From Arthrobacter subterraneus (lineage in GTDB: Bacteria > Actinomycetota > Actinomycetes > Actinomycetales > Micrococcaceae), in NCBI RefSeq assembly GCF_900099735.1, contig NZ_FNDT01000001.1, positions 635,298 through 699,297 on the forward strand: a DNA stretch of 64,000 nt, in the 5' to 3' direction. The notes under the pieces were generated by a model. It searched no databases, was not told the origin of the DNA, and saw nothing but the letters and a program-made list of their open reading frames with translations. Shown here piece by piece: positions 8,951 to 17,680 of the stretch. The translations under genes were made by a program, and so were the position numbers. Each line of letters begins with the position of its first letter. The stretch's first letter is position 1.

Positions 8951-9949
8951 ATGGCTTCATTGCAGGACACCGAGTCTGAACCGCAGGTCGAAACGCAGCC
9001 GGATGCGCGCACCAGGCGTGCGGCCCTGATCCTCAACCCAGTCAAGCCCACCGAGGAGGACATCCGCGCAATCGTCACGGAATTGAGCCTCGAGCAGGGC
9101 TGGCAGGAGCCGCTTTTCCTGGAGACCTCCAAGGATGATCCGGGGCACGGACAGACTCAGAAGGCGCTCAAGGCCGGCGTCGACGTCGTGATCGCTGCCG
9201 GGGGCGACGGCACAGTGCGCTGCGTGGCCGAGGAGCTGGCGGGCACCGGCACCGCACTCGGCCTCCTGCCGCTGGGCACCGGCAACCTGCTGGCCCGCAA
9301 CCTGGATATCGACGTCGATGATCCGCGCGGCGCGGTCGAGGCGGCCCTTGGAGGCACCGAGCGGCTCATTGATGTTGTGCATGTGAACGTGGACCGGGCC
9401 CAGGATGCGCACGTATTCCTGGTGATGGCCGGGCTCGGATTCGATGCCTCGGTCATGGCGGACACCCGCGATGACCTCAAGGACAAGGTGGGCTGGCTCG
9501 CCTACGTGGACGCCGGTATCCGCAACCTTCCCGGCAAGCCGGCGAAGGTGCACCTCTCGATCGACGGCGGCAAGCGGGTCACCCGCCGACTGCGCAGCGT
9601 CATGGGCGGCAACTGCGGAAAAATCATGGGCGGCCTGGAGATTTTTCCGGGCGCCAGGCTCAACGACGGCCTCCTGGACATCATGACCATCGCACCGAGC
9701 GGCAAGCTGGGATGGTTCGCCGTTGTCGCGAAGCTCCTTGCACGGGGCAAGGGCAAGGACCCGTCAGTGGAGTACTACCAATGCAAGACGGCGGAAGTGG
9801 AGTCGGACACTCCGCTGGAGATCGAGCTGGACGGCGACGCCCTCGGCGAGGGCACGCACATGGCGTTCAGGGTTGAACCCAACTCGCTGAAGGTTCGGAT
9901 GCCCTACGGGCGCAAGGATCCGGCGATCCTCACCGACCCGGAGCCGTAA
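8951..9949 (+). CDS. Diacylglycerol kinase-family lipid kinase
   Basis: The 332-residue protein carries the DAGK catalytic signature: AALILNP at the start of the domain, AAGGDGTVR with GGDGT at 84-88, LLPLGTGNLLARNL at about 105-118, and a C-terminal half with CGKIMGGLEIFPGARLNDG. Members phosphorylate diacylglycerol or sphingoid-type lipids using ATP. A CAGGAG ribosome-binding site precedes the ATG. It is divergent from the SGNH operon. A second, only distantly similar member is encoded at 44044-44973. Confidence 0.93.
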   Translation: MASLQDTESEPQVETQPDARTRRAALILNPVKPTEEDIRAIVTELSLEQGWQEPLFLETSKDDPGHGQTQKALKAGVDVVIAAGGDGTVRCVAEELAGTGTALGLLPLGTGNLLARNLDIDVDDPRGAVEAALGGTERLIDVVHVNVDRAQDAHVFLVMAGLGFDASVMADTRDDLKDKVGWLAYVDAGIRNLPGKPAKVHLSIDGGKRVTRRLRSVMGGNCGKIMGGLEIFPGARLNDGLLDIMTIAPSGKLGWFAVVAKLLARGKGKDPSVEYYQCKTAEVESDTPLEIELDGDALGEGTHMAFRVEPNSLKVRMPYGRKDPAILTDPEP

Positions 9950-9958
9950 GCCCCGGAC

Positions 9959-10822
9959 TCAGAGGTAGCCGCTCGGGTCCACGGTCAGGTCATCGACAAC
10001 CACTTCGAAGTGCAGGTGGCAGCCTGTGGAGTTGCCGGTGGTGCCCACCGCGCCGATGGTCTGGCCCCGCTCGACCTTCCCGCCCACCGGGATTCCCAGC
10101 GAACTCAGGTGGTTGTAGGTGGTCTTCAGTCCGCCGCCGTGGTCGATGACAATGCGCTGCCCCCCGCCATAGGGGTGCCAGCCGGACTCGGTGACCGTCC
10201 CTGCGCTTGAGGCGAGGACCGGCGTACCGCAGGCCCCGGAGTAATCCGTTCCGGTGTGCAGTTCCTGGCCGTACCCGCCCATTGGATTGACCCGGTTCCC
10301 GTAGGGGGAAGCCACCGAAAGCTCGGTCAGCGGCGGGCCGAGCAACGGCTCCTCGACGGGCTTCTCCACCGGCTTTGCGGGCTCGGCGGGCTCCTCGGCC
10401 GGCTTCTCCGGCTCCCGGTCGCGCTCCACCGGCTCCCTGGCCGGCGCTGCCGCGACGTCGGGCTTTCCGCTGGAAAGGGTTGAAACCTTCGTTTCCTCGG
10501 TGGCCGGTGTGCCGCCCTGGGTACTCCCCTGCGACGACGGTGCAATCGGTTCGCGGCTGAAGTCCACTGCTGCGTCCTCGGGCACGGTGACGCCCTGGGT
10601 GGCGTTCGGAGTCACGAGTCCGGCCTGCGTGAGGGTGGGGTTCCCCGCCACGGCGGTCAGCGCGACGCCGGCTGCAGCGGTGAGCGCTCCGCCCGTGAGC
10701 AGCAGGGTGCGGACGCGGCGGTGGAAGCGGTCGCGGCGCCGTGCTGCGCTGCGGGTCCGGTTTTCGGCACCGGTTGACGGCCGGTGGGGGGAGGATGTGG
10801 GCGCGTGGGCGTGCTGGGACAA
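9959..10822 (-). CDS. M23 (LytM-type) cell-wall peptidase under c-di-AMP riboswitch
   Basis: The 287-residue protein has a basic N-terminus, a signal-anchor (about residues 38-60, TLLLTGGALTAAAGVALTAV), a Pro/Glu/Lys-rich linker and a C-terminal M23 domain. The metal and catalytic residues H189-TGT-D193 and H269-L-H271 are present, so it should be an active peptidoglycan endopeptidase acting outside the membrane. The start is TTG at 10822 with AGAGAGG seven bases upstream. It is monocistronic behind a long structured leader (see riboswitch), so expression is expected to fall when c-di-AMP is high, as known for actinobacterial wall hydrolases with this leader. Confidence 0.93.
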   Translation of the reverse strand: MSQHAHAPTSSPHRPSTGAENRTRSAARRRDRFHRRVRTLLLTGGALTAAAGVALTAVAGNPTLTQAGLVTPNATQGVTVPEDAAVDFSREPIAPSSQGSTQGGTPATEETKVSTLSSGKPDVAAAPAREPVERDREPEKPAEEPAEPAKPVEKPVEEPLLGPPLTELSVASPYGNRVNPMGGYGQELHTGTDYSGACGTPVLASSAGTVTESGWHPYGGGQRIVIDHGGGLKTTYNHLSSLGIPVGGKVERGQTIGAVGTTGNSTGCHLHFEVVVDDLTVDPSGYL

Positions 10823-10833
10823 GGGGGTGCCTC

Positions 10834-11034
10834 TCTTTTACGCCGGCGAAGTTAGCTGTCGGGTTCGAGCAAGAGTTGACTCGGCCTGACCTCGAAGTGA
10901 CCGCGGCGGCGGGACGAGGTATGCAGGCTTCACCCCAAGGCAGACACGCTGCCTGGTATTGGGTTCTCCGCCCCTGTCTTTGAAGAAGAACGGGGCCGGG
11001 CTGCTGACAGGGTTGAGCGTACAGACCGGCGGTC
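10834..11034 (-). promoter_or_regulatory. ydaO/yuaA-type c-di-AMP riboswitch
   Basis: Read on the minus strand, the leader contains the conserved blocks of this riboswitch class in order. These are GGGGCGGAGAACCCA (10974-10960), TTGGGGTGAA (10938-10929), CGAACCCGACAGCTAAC (10867-10851) and then CGCCGGCG with a short A-rich end at about 10846-10836. CGCCGG near 11030 can pair with the 3' CCGGCG as P1. Block order and sequence match my knowledge of the family; the outer boundaries are approximate. It lies directly before the M23 peptidase start. Confidence 0.85.
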
Positions 11035-11056
11035 ACGGTACGAATGACCGGGTTCA

Positions 11057-11085
11057 ACGCTACGGCATCCGCACAATAGTTACAA
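11057..11085 (-). promoter_or_regulatory. Putative promoter of the riboswitch-M23 transcript
   Basis: On the minus strand TTGTAA (-35, 11085-11080) and TAGCGT (-10, 11062-11057) are separated by 17 nt. This places transcription start about 20 nt before the riboswitch. Confidence 0.5.
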
Positions 11086-11126
11086 TTCCGTTATGCGAAC
11101 CTCCGCATGAATTGCATCACGCCATG

Positions 11127-12254
11127 CTAAGCGAGTTCCGATTTTCCCTGACGCCAGTAGCCCATGAACGCCACCTGCTTGCGGTCGATGCCGACGTCGC
11201 GCACCAGGTAGCGGCGAAGGCCGCGGACCACGGCGGCCTCACCGGCAATCCAGGCATAGAAGGGCAGGGCACCGGAGGGCTTGTCCGGGTTCAGGGAACC
11301 GTCCAGGGCCGCGGCGTCGAGCAGTTGCGGCGTTTCCCACAGAACGGTCCGGTCGATGTCGATCTCTTCGGGCTCGGGCCCGGCTGCACGGGAAGGCCCC
11401 CCGGCGCCGGCGGCAGCGGCAAGCGCCTGCCCCGTCGGGGTGTCGCTTCCGAGGCTGACCCGGAACGGCGCGGCCAGTGACACCCAGCCAGGCACCCTTA
11501 CCGCTTGGCGGACGGCGGCGTCGAGCAGCTCACCGTGCGGACGCCCGCCGCGTGCCAGCCAGCTGACGCCGACCCTGGAGCGGGTCCGGATCTCCTGGCA
11601 GTCGGAACCGTCGGGGACCTCCAGGAAGGCGTGGCCGCTGATGTCTTCGGGCAGCGACTCGAGGATGGCACTGATGGCCGGGACAGCAGTTTCATCACCG
11701 GCCAGCAGAACATTCTGGGCCAGGCCGGGGCGCCACTCGATTCCGCCGTACGAGCCGGCGGTGGTGCAGCTCGCGGCGTGGATGTTGGGCCCGATCAGCC
11801 ACACCCGGTCCCCCGGCTGTGCCGCGGCAGCCCACTGTGAAGCAGGTCCGCCCTTGCCGTCCGCATCGAAATGCATCACGAAGTCGACATCCAGTTCGGG
11901 GACCACGGCATCACACCGGGAAGCGCGGACCGTGTAGGTGCGCATGGTTCCGCGCTCGGCGGGGTCGAGGGACAGCCACTGCTGGTACCAGCCGCTGCCT
12001 GCACCGTCCATCAGGGCGCCGAGGTCGGCGCACCGGCCGCTCACCGGCGGAATCACCACCTTGATGCGGAGATCGAGGGTGGACCCCTGCACGCCGAAAT
12101 CGGAAAGGCACGCACCCCCGAAGGTGATGCGGAGGAAGTTGGAGCTGATGCGCTCCGTGCGGCTGATCACCACGTCGAAGGCGCGGACGGCTGATACCGC
12201 CCCCTGCGCAGAGGTGTTCCGCGCCGCCCGGCGGGTGGTGCTGACTTCTGTCAC
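11127..12254 (-). CDS. Siderophore-interacting protein (FAD-binding ferric-siderophore reductase)
   Basis: The 375-residue protein has the SIP N-terminal FAD domain (RISSNFLRITFGG and, further on, MRTYTVRA) and the C-terminal NAD(P)H-binding half ending with the diagnostic MGYWRQG. Family members such as ViuB/YqjH reduce Fe(III)-siderophores in the cytoplasm to free the iron. A low-complexity insert (AAAAGAGGPSRAAGPEPEE) interrupts the C-terminal domain. Its GTG start overlaps the ATPase stop by 4 bp. It is the last gene of the import operon controlled by the iron box at 15284-15302. Confidence 0.92.
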   Translation of the reverse strand: MTEVSTTRRAARNTSAQGAVSAVRAFDVVISRTERISSNFLRITFGGACLSDFGVQGSTLDLRIKVVIPPVSGRCADLGALMDGAGSGWYQQWLSLDPAERGTMRTYTVRASRCDAVVPELDVDFVMHFDADGKGGPASQWAAAAQPGDRVWLIGPNIHAASCTTAGSYGGIEWRPGLAQNVLLAGDETAVPAISAILESLPEDISGHAFLEVPDGSDCQEIRTRSRVGVSWLARGGRPHGELLDAAVRQAVRVPGWVSLAAPFRVSLGSDTPTGQALAAAAGAGGPSRAAGPEPEEIDIDRTVLWETPQLLDAAALDGSLNPDKPSGALPFYAWIAGEAAVVRGLRRYLVRDVGIDRKQVAFMGYWRQGKSELA

Positions 12255-13132
12255 GATGCTGCCTCCATGCTCAGTGCGGATAACCCGTCCTGCGGGTTGG
12301 CTAAGAAACCCGGCGTCTTCGCCGTCGTGGATGCTTCCGGGCGGCGAGCAGAGTGATGCCGTCCCACGGGAACCACCATGGGCGTGCCTGCTACCGGATC
12401 CGGGATCACCCGGGACTCCAGACCAAAGACGTCGGCCACCGTTTTTTCCGTGACAACGTCCAGCGGCGCCCCCTCGGCGACGATGCGTCCGTCCTTCATG
12501 GCAATGAGGTGGTCCGCGTACCGCGCGGCAAGATTCAGGTCATGCAGGACGATCGCGACGGTGGTGCCGGCCCTCCGGTTCAGGTCGGTGATGAGGTCCA
12601 GGACCTCGATCTGGTGGGTGACATCCAGGAAGGTGGTGGGCTCATCCAGGAGAAGGATGTCGGTCTGCTGGGCGAGAGCCATCGCAATCCACACGCGCTG
12701 GCGCTGGCCGCCGGAAAGTTCGTCGACGTTGCGGTCGGACAGTTCCAGCGTGTCGGTGAGGCGCAGCGCGGACGCCACGGCGGCGTCGTCGTCGGTGTTC
12801 CACTGGCGGAACCAGCCCTGGTGGGGGTAGCGGCCGCGGCCCACAAGATCCGCCACGGCGATCCCGTCCGGGGCGACCGGCGTCTGCGGCAGCAGACCCA
12901 GGGTCTTCGCCACGGCGCGGGTGGACAGCGAATGGATATCCTTGCCGTCCAGCAGGACGGTCCCGGCCGCCGGCTTGAGGAGCCGGGCCAGCCCGCGGAG
13001 CAGCGTGGACTTGCCACAGGCGTTTGCGCCGACGATGACGGTGACCTTGCCCGCAGGCAGCTCCACCGTGAGGTCCTCGACCACCCGGCGCTTGTCATAC
13101 GCGAGGGTCAGATTCTGGGCGTTCAACCTCAT
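12251..13132 (-). CDS. Iron-siderophore ABC transporter ATP-binding protein
   Basis: The 293-residue FepC-type ATPase has Walker A GANACGKST at 35-43, the signature LSGGQRQRV and Walker B ILLLDEPTTFLD. The ATG at 13132 is preferred over an in-frame start at 13168, because GGGAGG lies at the right distance and the permease stop ends 1 bp before it. It powers uptake through the two permeases encoded upstream. No binding protein is in this operon; the iron-boxed lipoprotein at 30801-31859 is a candidate partner. Confidence 0.93.
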   Translation of the reverse strand: MRLNAQNLTLAYDKRRVVEDLTVELPAGKVTVIVGANACGKSTLLRGLARLLKPAAGTVLLDGKDIHSLSTRAVAKTLGLLPQTPVAPDGIAVADLVGRGRYPHQGWFRQWNTDDDAAVASALRLTDTLELSDRNVDELSGGQRQRVWIAMALAQQTDILLLDEPTTFLDVTHQIEVLDLITDLNRRAGTTVAIVLHDLNLAARYADHLIAMKDGRIVAEGAPLDVVTEKTVADVFGLESRVIPDPVAGTPMVVPVGRHHSARRPEASTTAKTPGFLANPQDGLSALSMEAAS

Positions 13133-13133
13133 G

Positions 13134-14204
13134 TCAGCCTCCCTGGCCGGATCGGTTGGCGGTGGCAAGGAGCCAGAGGAGGAACGGCGCCCCGAGGACG
13201 CCCGTGATCACTCCGACCGGCAGGGAAACCCCCGGGATCAGGTTTGCCCCCGCAAAATCGCCGGCGAGGACAATCACCATTCCCACGAGGGCCGCCGTTC
13301 CCAGCGGGCGGTAGCCGCCGAGGAGGCGCCGGGCGATGGGCCCGGAGAGGAAGGCGATGAAGGCAACCGGCCCGGCCGCCGCCGTCGCCACTGCCGCGAG
13401 CAGCACGCCGGTGACGATGAGCGCGAGCCGTGACCGCTCGACGTTCACGCCGAGGCCCGCAGCGGCGTCGTCTCCCAGTTCCAGACCGCGCAGCGGACGG
13501 GAGAGCACGACGACGGCGGGCGCCAGCACTGCCAGCGCCATCGACAGAACGGTCACCCGGTCCCAGTTGCTCGAGTTGAGCGATCCGTTCAGCCAGGCGA
13601 GGGCGTCGGTGGCGACGTTGATGTCGGTGCGCGTCAGCAGGAAGCTGACCACCGCCTGCAGGACAGCGGAGAACCCGATACCCACCAGGATGAGCCGGTA
13701 TCCGGCCACCGAACCGCGGCGGGAGATGACGTAGATCGCGAGCGCAACCGCCAGTGCTCCGGCCATCGCAAACCCTGAAAGTGCAAGACCGGAAGCGCCG
13801 AGGAACGCGATGGCGAAGACGGCCGAGGCGCTGGCACCGTAGCTGATGCCGATGATATCCGGGCTGGCGAGCGGATTGCGGAGCATGGTCTGGAAGACGG
13901 CTCCGGCCGCGCCGAACGCTCCCCCGACCAGGATGCCGATGAGCACCCGCGGAATCCGGTTCTCCATCACGATGAAGCTGGCGCCGGGGATGTCAGCGCC
14001 CGCAACGATGTGGAAGAAGTCGGGGATGGTGACGGTGTAGCGGCCCAGCAGCAGTGTGGCGGCACTGAGCGCGAGAATGAGGAACGCGAGGCTGCCGATC
14101 TTCACAGCCCGCTGGGCGCGAAGGTGCGAGCGTCCCGGGAGCACCATGGCCCCGTTGTCTGCGCGCTCAGCGGCGTTTGCGGCCGGCCGGGTTCCGAGGC
14201 TCAC
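13134..14204 (-). CDS. FecCD-family iron-siderophore permease
   Basis: The 356-residue protein is a BtuC/FepD-FepG-type permease with about ten membrane segments. It shows family motifs NRIPRVLIGILVGGAFGAAG, LRNPLASPDIIGIS and GPVAFIAFLSGPIARRLLGG. It forms a probable heterodimer with the neighbouring permease and couples to the FepC-type ATPase. The first 30 residues are charged and cytoplasmic. It overlaps the preceding gene by 4 bp. Confidence 0.93.
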   Translation of the reverse strand: MSLGTRPAANAAERADNGAMVLPGRSHLRAQRAVKIGSLAFLILALSAATLLLGRYTVTIPDFFHIVAGADIPGASFIVMENRIPRVLIGILVGGAFGAAGAVFQTMLRNPLASPDIIGISYGASASAVFAIAFLGASGLALSGFAMAGALAVALAIYVISRRGSVAGYRLILVGIGFSAVLQAVVSFLLTRTDINVATDALAWLNGSLNSSNWDRVTVLSMALAVLAPAVVVLSRPLRGLELGDDAAAGLGVNVERSRLALIVTGVLLAAVATAAAGPVAFIAFLSGPIARRLLGGYRPLGTAALVGMVIVLAGDFAGANLIPGVSLPVGVITGVLGAPFLLWLLATANRSGQGG

Positions 14205-15253
14205 AGCTCGGCCATCTTCCGGCGTCGTACCAGCCAGATGAACACCGGAGCCCCGATCACGGCGGTGAGGATTCCCACCTGCACCTCACCGGGAGGGAGG
14301 ATGACCCGCCCGAGGATGTCCGCCGCGAGCAGCAGAACGGGTGCCAGCACCATGGAGAACGGCAGGATCCAGCGGTAGTCGGGGCCGGTGAAGGCGCGCA
14401 CCACGTGCGGGATGACCAGGCCTATGAAGGCGATCGGCCCGGCGGCCGCTGTCGCCGCACCGCAGAGCACGACGACGCCGAGCGCCGTGAGCGCGCGGGC
14501 GGCAGTCACGTTCTGGCCCAGGCCGCGTGCGATGTCGTCACCGAGGGACAGGCTGTTGAGGACCTTGCCGGTCAGCAGGGTCAGGGCGAAACCGAACGCG
14601 AGGAAGGGCAGTACCGGAACGATCACGTCCCAACCGCGGCCGGCGACCGAGCCCACCTGCCAGAACCGGAAGGTGTCAAAGGTCTGCTGGCTGGAGACGA
14701 GCACCGCGTTCAGGAGCGAGACCATGCCGGCGGAGAGGGCCGCGCCGGCCAGTGCCAGTTTGATGGGTGTGGCACCGTCACGGCCGAGGCTCGCCACCGC
14801 GTAGACCAGCACGGCTGCGGCCCCCGCCCCGAGGAACGCGAACCAGATGTAGCCCGTGAAGTTGGTGACGCCGAAAACGAAGATGCCGATCACCACGGCG
14901 AGCGCTGCGCCGGAATTGACGCCGAGGATCCCCGGGTCGGCGAGCGGGTTGCGTGCGACGCCCTGCATGGCGGCACCTGCGAGGCCGAGGGCGGCGCCGG
15001 CGAGCAGGCCGACGAGCGTGCGCGGGATCCGCGAGACGACCACGGCGTGGTCTCCGTTGGCGGGGTTGTACGCGGTTAGAGCCTGGACCAGTGTTTCCGG
15101 ATTGATGGGACGCGCGCCGATCGCGAGGGATGCAACACCAGCGAGCGCGAGGACCGCAATCGCCAGGACCAGTTTCAGTCCGCGGGCGGCCGGACGCCTT
15201 GGCGCCCGGGGTGCGGAGAGTGCCGGGGAGGCAGGCGCATCGAGGGCGGCCAT
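14201..15253 (-). CDS. FecCD-family iron-siderophore permease (first gene of operon)
   Basis: The 350-residue polytopic permease has VSRIPRTLVGLLAGAALGLA, ARNPLADPGILGVN and GPIAFIGLVIPHVVRAFTG, all typical of FecCD proteins. It heads the operon permease-permease-ATPase-SIP. Expression should be repressed by iron, since an IdeR/DmdR-type box lies 31 bp before its start. CTCAAGGAGGC supplies the ribosome-binding site before the ATG. Confidence 0.93.
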   Translation of the reverse strand: MAALDAPASPALSAPRAPRRPAARGLKLVLAIAVLALAGVASLAIGARPINPETLVQALTAYNPANGDHAVVVSRIPRTLVGLLAGAALGLAGAAMQGVARNPLADPGILGVNSGAALAVVIGIFVFGVTNFTGYIWFAFLGAGAAAVLVYAVASLGRDGATPIKLALAGAALSAGMVSLLNAVLVSSQQTFDTFRFWQVGSVAGRGWDVIVPVLPFLAFGFALTLLTGKVLNSLSLGDDIARGLGQNVTAARALTALGVVVLCGAATAAAGPIAFIGLVIPHVVRAFTGPDYRWILPFSMVLAPVLLLAADILGRVILPPGEVQVGILTAVIGAPVFIWLVRRRKMAEL

Positions 15254-15283
15254 GCATGCCTCCTTGAGCCAACCGAAACGGAC

Positions 15284-15302
15284 TTAAGTAAGGCTAGCCT
15301 AT
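15284..15302. promoter_or_regulatory. IdeR/DmdR-type iron box of the siderophore import operon
   Basis: TTAAGTAAGGCTAGCCTAT matches the 19-bp actinobacterial iron box TTAGGTTAGGCTAACCTAA at 15 positions and keeps the dyad symmetry. It lies directly upstream of the FecCD operon. The stop codon of the converging-in gst reading frame (15294-15296) falls inside it. Confidence 0.8.
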
Positions 15303-16436
15303 GCATGCCTGCATTAGGAAACGGTTATGTATCCTATTCCCGAACGCGCCCGACACTCCTACTCCCCTTTCCCCGGGAACTTTTGTGCAGCTCTGGCGGG
15401 TTCCGGGCCGGAGAAGCCGCCATAGCTGCACGAAAGTTCCATCAGGGGCCGCAGCCGGCGGGGTGCCCCGCCCAAACGGGCTGCCGCCCAGGCGCTCGCG
15501 CTGGTGGTCGGTGTGCCAGTTCTCCAGCGCGGGCCCCTTCGGAACAATCTGCGTCGGGTTGATGTCCTCGTGGACGATGTAGTAGTGCTTCTTGATCTGG
15601 TCGAAGTCGATGGTGTCACCGAAACCCGGGGTCTGGAACAGGTCCCGGGCGTACCCCCACAGGGCCGGCATCTCGGTGAGCTTGTTCCGGTTGCACTTGA
15701 AGTGCCCGTGGTAGACCGGATCGAACCGCACCAGCGTGGTGAAAAGCCGGACGTCCGCCTCGGTGATCGAATCCCCCACGAGGTACCGCTGGTTTGTCAG
15801 CCGCTCCTCGAGCCAGTCCAGGGCGGTGAAGAGCCGGTCATAGGCGGCATTGTAGGCATCCTGTGACCCGGCGAACCCGCACCGGTAGACCCCGTTGTTG
15901 ACCTCGGTGAAGACCCGCTTGTTGACGCCGTCGATTTCCTCCCGAAGGTCTTCCGGGTAGAGGTCCGGAGCGCCCTGGCGGTGGTATTCCTTCCATTCCG
16001 TGGAGAGGTCCAGGGTGATCTGGGGGAAGTTGTTGGTCACCACCGCACCGGTCGGAATGTCCACGATCGCCGGCACCGTGATGCCGCGGGGGTACTCGGG
16101 GTCCCGCTTGAAGTACGCCTCCTGCAGCCGCTCGATTCCCAGCACCGGGTCCTTGCCGCCCGGGTCGAGGTCAAACGTCCAGGACCGTTTGTCATGAGTG
16201 GGACCCGGCGTGCCGAGCGAAATGGCATCCTCCAGCCCCAGGAGCCGGCGGACGATGATTGCCCGGTTGGCCCAGGGGCAGGCGCGGGCCGCGATCAGCC
16301 GGTAGCGGCCCGGTTCCACCGGGAACCCGTCCGCGCCGTCACGCGTAATCCGCGTCTCGATGTAGTTGGTGTCGCGGGTGAACTCCTTGCCGGAGTCCAC
16401 ATAGGCGCCCTTGGTGCTGTGTTCGGTTTGGCTCAT
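15294..16436 (-). CDS. Xi-class glutathione S-transferase-like (glutathionyl/mycothiol hydroquinone reductase) with anomalous C-terminus
   Basis: The protein of 380 residues has the family signature RACPWANRA with catalytic C53 and the later NNFPQITLDLS and KHYYIVHEDINPTQIVPKGP blocks. The family reduces thiol-hydroquinone conjugates; in actinobacteria the thiol is likely mycothiol (inference). Recognisable homology stops near GGSPFGRGTPP, about residue 330. The last 47 residues are encoded by a palindromic repeat (15376-15440) and the region beyond it, and look like read-through of a lost stop. The ATG at 16436 (MSQTEHS) is chosen over far upstream starts, which lie in the shadow of the BrkB gene. 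Confidence 0.88.
   Translation of the reverse strand: MSQTEHSTKGAYVDSGKEFTRDTNYIETRITRDGADGFPVEPGRYRLIAARACPWANRAIIVRRLLGLEDAISLGTPGPTHDKRSWTFDLDPGGKDPVLGIERLQEAYFKRDPEYPRGITVPAIVDIPTGAVVTNNFPQITLDLSTEWKEYHRQGAPDLYPEDLREEIDGVNKRVFTEVNNGVYRCGFAGSQDAYNAAYDRLFTALDWLEERLTNQRYLVGDSITEADVRLFTTLVRFDPVYHGHFKCNRNKLTEMPALWGYARDLFQTPGFGDTIDFDQIKKHYYIVHEDINPTQIVPKGPALENWHTDHQRERLGGSPFGRGTPPAAAPDGTFVQLWRLLRPGTRQSCTKVPGERGVGVSGAFGNRIHNRFLMQACIG
15376..15440. repeat. Palindromic repeat, family B, copy 1
   Basis: The arms GGAACTTTTGTGCAGCTCTG(GCGG) and (CCGCC)ATAGCTGCACGAAAGTTCC match at 22 of 24 positions around a 17-bp centre. A clearly related sequence in opposite orientation lies at 40315-40380. This copy is inside the 3' part of the gst reading frame. 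Confidence 0.8.
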
Positions 16437-16446
16437 GGGTGTCACC

Positions 16447-17559
16447 CTAGTTCTTCGACCTGGAGGAACGCCGGTCGTCGCGGTCACGGCCGTATTTCTG
16501 CCGCAATTCACGGCCCCGATCCACCAGTTCGAGCTGCTTGTCGCGCTTCTTCTGTGCAGCCTTGGTGTCCCGCGGGGGAAGCTGTACGGTCTCCTCTGCC
16601 TCGATGCCGGCCTGCAGCTCGCGGCCGCGCTCGAGTTCGGCATCGAACTCTGCCCCGAAGAGCAGGGAGAGGTTGGCCAGCCAGAGCCACAGCAGGAAGA
16701 TGATGACGCCTGCAATGGCACCGTAGGTCTGCTGATAGCTGCCGAAATTGGCCACATAGAAGGAGAACGCAACGGTGGTCAGGGCGAGGACGATCAGCGC
16801 GATGAGCGAGCCGATGCTCACCCACTTGAACTTGGGCTGCTGCAGGTTGGGTGTTGCGTAATACAGCACAGCAACCATGAGGACGGCGAAGAACACCATC
16901 ACAGGCCACTTCGCGATGTTCCAGACGGTGAGTGCCGTGGAACCCAGGCCAATCACCCCGCCGATTGCCTCGGCAACCGGCCCGGAGAGGACCAGCAGGA
17001 GCGCCATGAGGACAACCAGGAGAAGCACGACGACGGTGATCGCCAGCATTACCGGGCGGAGCTTCCAGAATGGGCGCCCCTCCTCCACCTCGTAGATTCG
17101 GTTCATCGCCCGGGAGAAGGCGTTGACAAAGCCGGAGGCGGACCAGAGCGCACCGAGCAGGCCGACCACGAACGTCAGGCCGGCCGTCTCGGAGGAGGCC
17201 AGCTGCTCGATCGCCGGCCCCACGGTTTCACTGGCCTGGGATGAAACGTTGGACAGGATATTCAGGACTGTCTCGGTGGTCGCTTCGGCCTGCCCGAAGA
17301 ATCCAAGGATGGACACCAGCGCCAACAGCGCCGGGAAGATGGCCAGCACTGCGTAGTAGGTCAGCGCCGCAGCCAAATCGGTGCACTGATCCTTGCCGAA
17401 CTCGCTGACGGTCCGCTTGAAAACGTATCCCCAGGCCGGTTTTGCAAGGTCGGTCGGATCATCCGGCTTCCGCGAATCGTCCGGGTGCGGACTTGAGGCC
17501 GCCTTCGCCTGCGTAGCTTCCTCCGCCGAGTCCGCCTTCGCGGGGTCTTTAGTGGTCAC
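16447..17559 (-). CDS. YihY/BrkB-family membrane protein
   Basis: The 370-residue protein has a hydrophilic 35-residue start, the family motif ALTYYAVLAIFPALLALVSI, and six or so membrane segments up to about residue 310. A basic tail ending KYGRDRDDRRSSRSKN follows. The family was once called ribonuclease BN, but it is an integral membrane protein of unknown role. The start is GTG at 17559 with GGAGG upstream. It is separated from gst by 10 bp and may be cotranscribed with it. Confidence 0.9.
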   Translation of the reverse strand: MTTKDPAKADSAEEATQAKAASSPHPDDSRKPDDPTDLAKPAWGYVFKRTVSEFGKDQCTDLAAALTYYAVLAIFPALLALVSILGFFGQAEATTETVLNILSNVSSQASETVGPAIEQLASSETAGLTFVVGLLGALWSASGFVNAFSRAMNRIYEVEEGRPFWKLRPVMLAITVVVLLLVVLMALLLVLSGPVAEAIGGVIGLGSTALTVWNIAKWPVMVFFAVLMVAVLYYATPNLQQPKFKWVSIGSLIALIVLALTTVAFSFYVANFGSYQQTYGAIAGVIIFLLWLWLANLSLLFGAEFDAELERGRELQAGIEAEETVQLPPRDTKAAQKKRDKQLELVDRGRELRQKYGRDRDDRRSSRSKN

Positions 17560-17622
17560 GTTTCTACCTCCGGTTCAGAATTACCTCCCCCAACCGAACC
17601 ATAAGGATACTTAGTATTGCAA

Positions 17623-17640
17623 TAAGTGGTCGACCCCTTA
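17623..17640. promoter_or_regulatory. Possible operator: near-perfect 18-bp palindrome
   Basis: TAAGTGGTCGACCCCTTA is symmetrical except at one base pair and lies between the divergent BrkB and epimerase genes. It could bind a dimeric regulator; no family is recognised. Confidence 0.35.
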
Positions 17641-17680
17641 GTGTGGATTTCAGGCCGCCACATCGATTGAAGGGTTCCAC

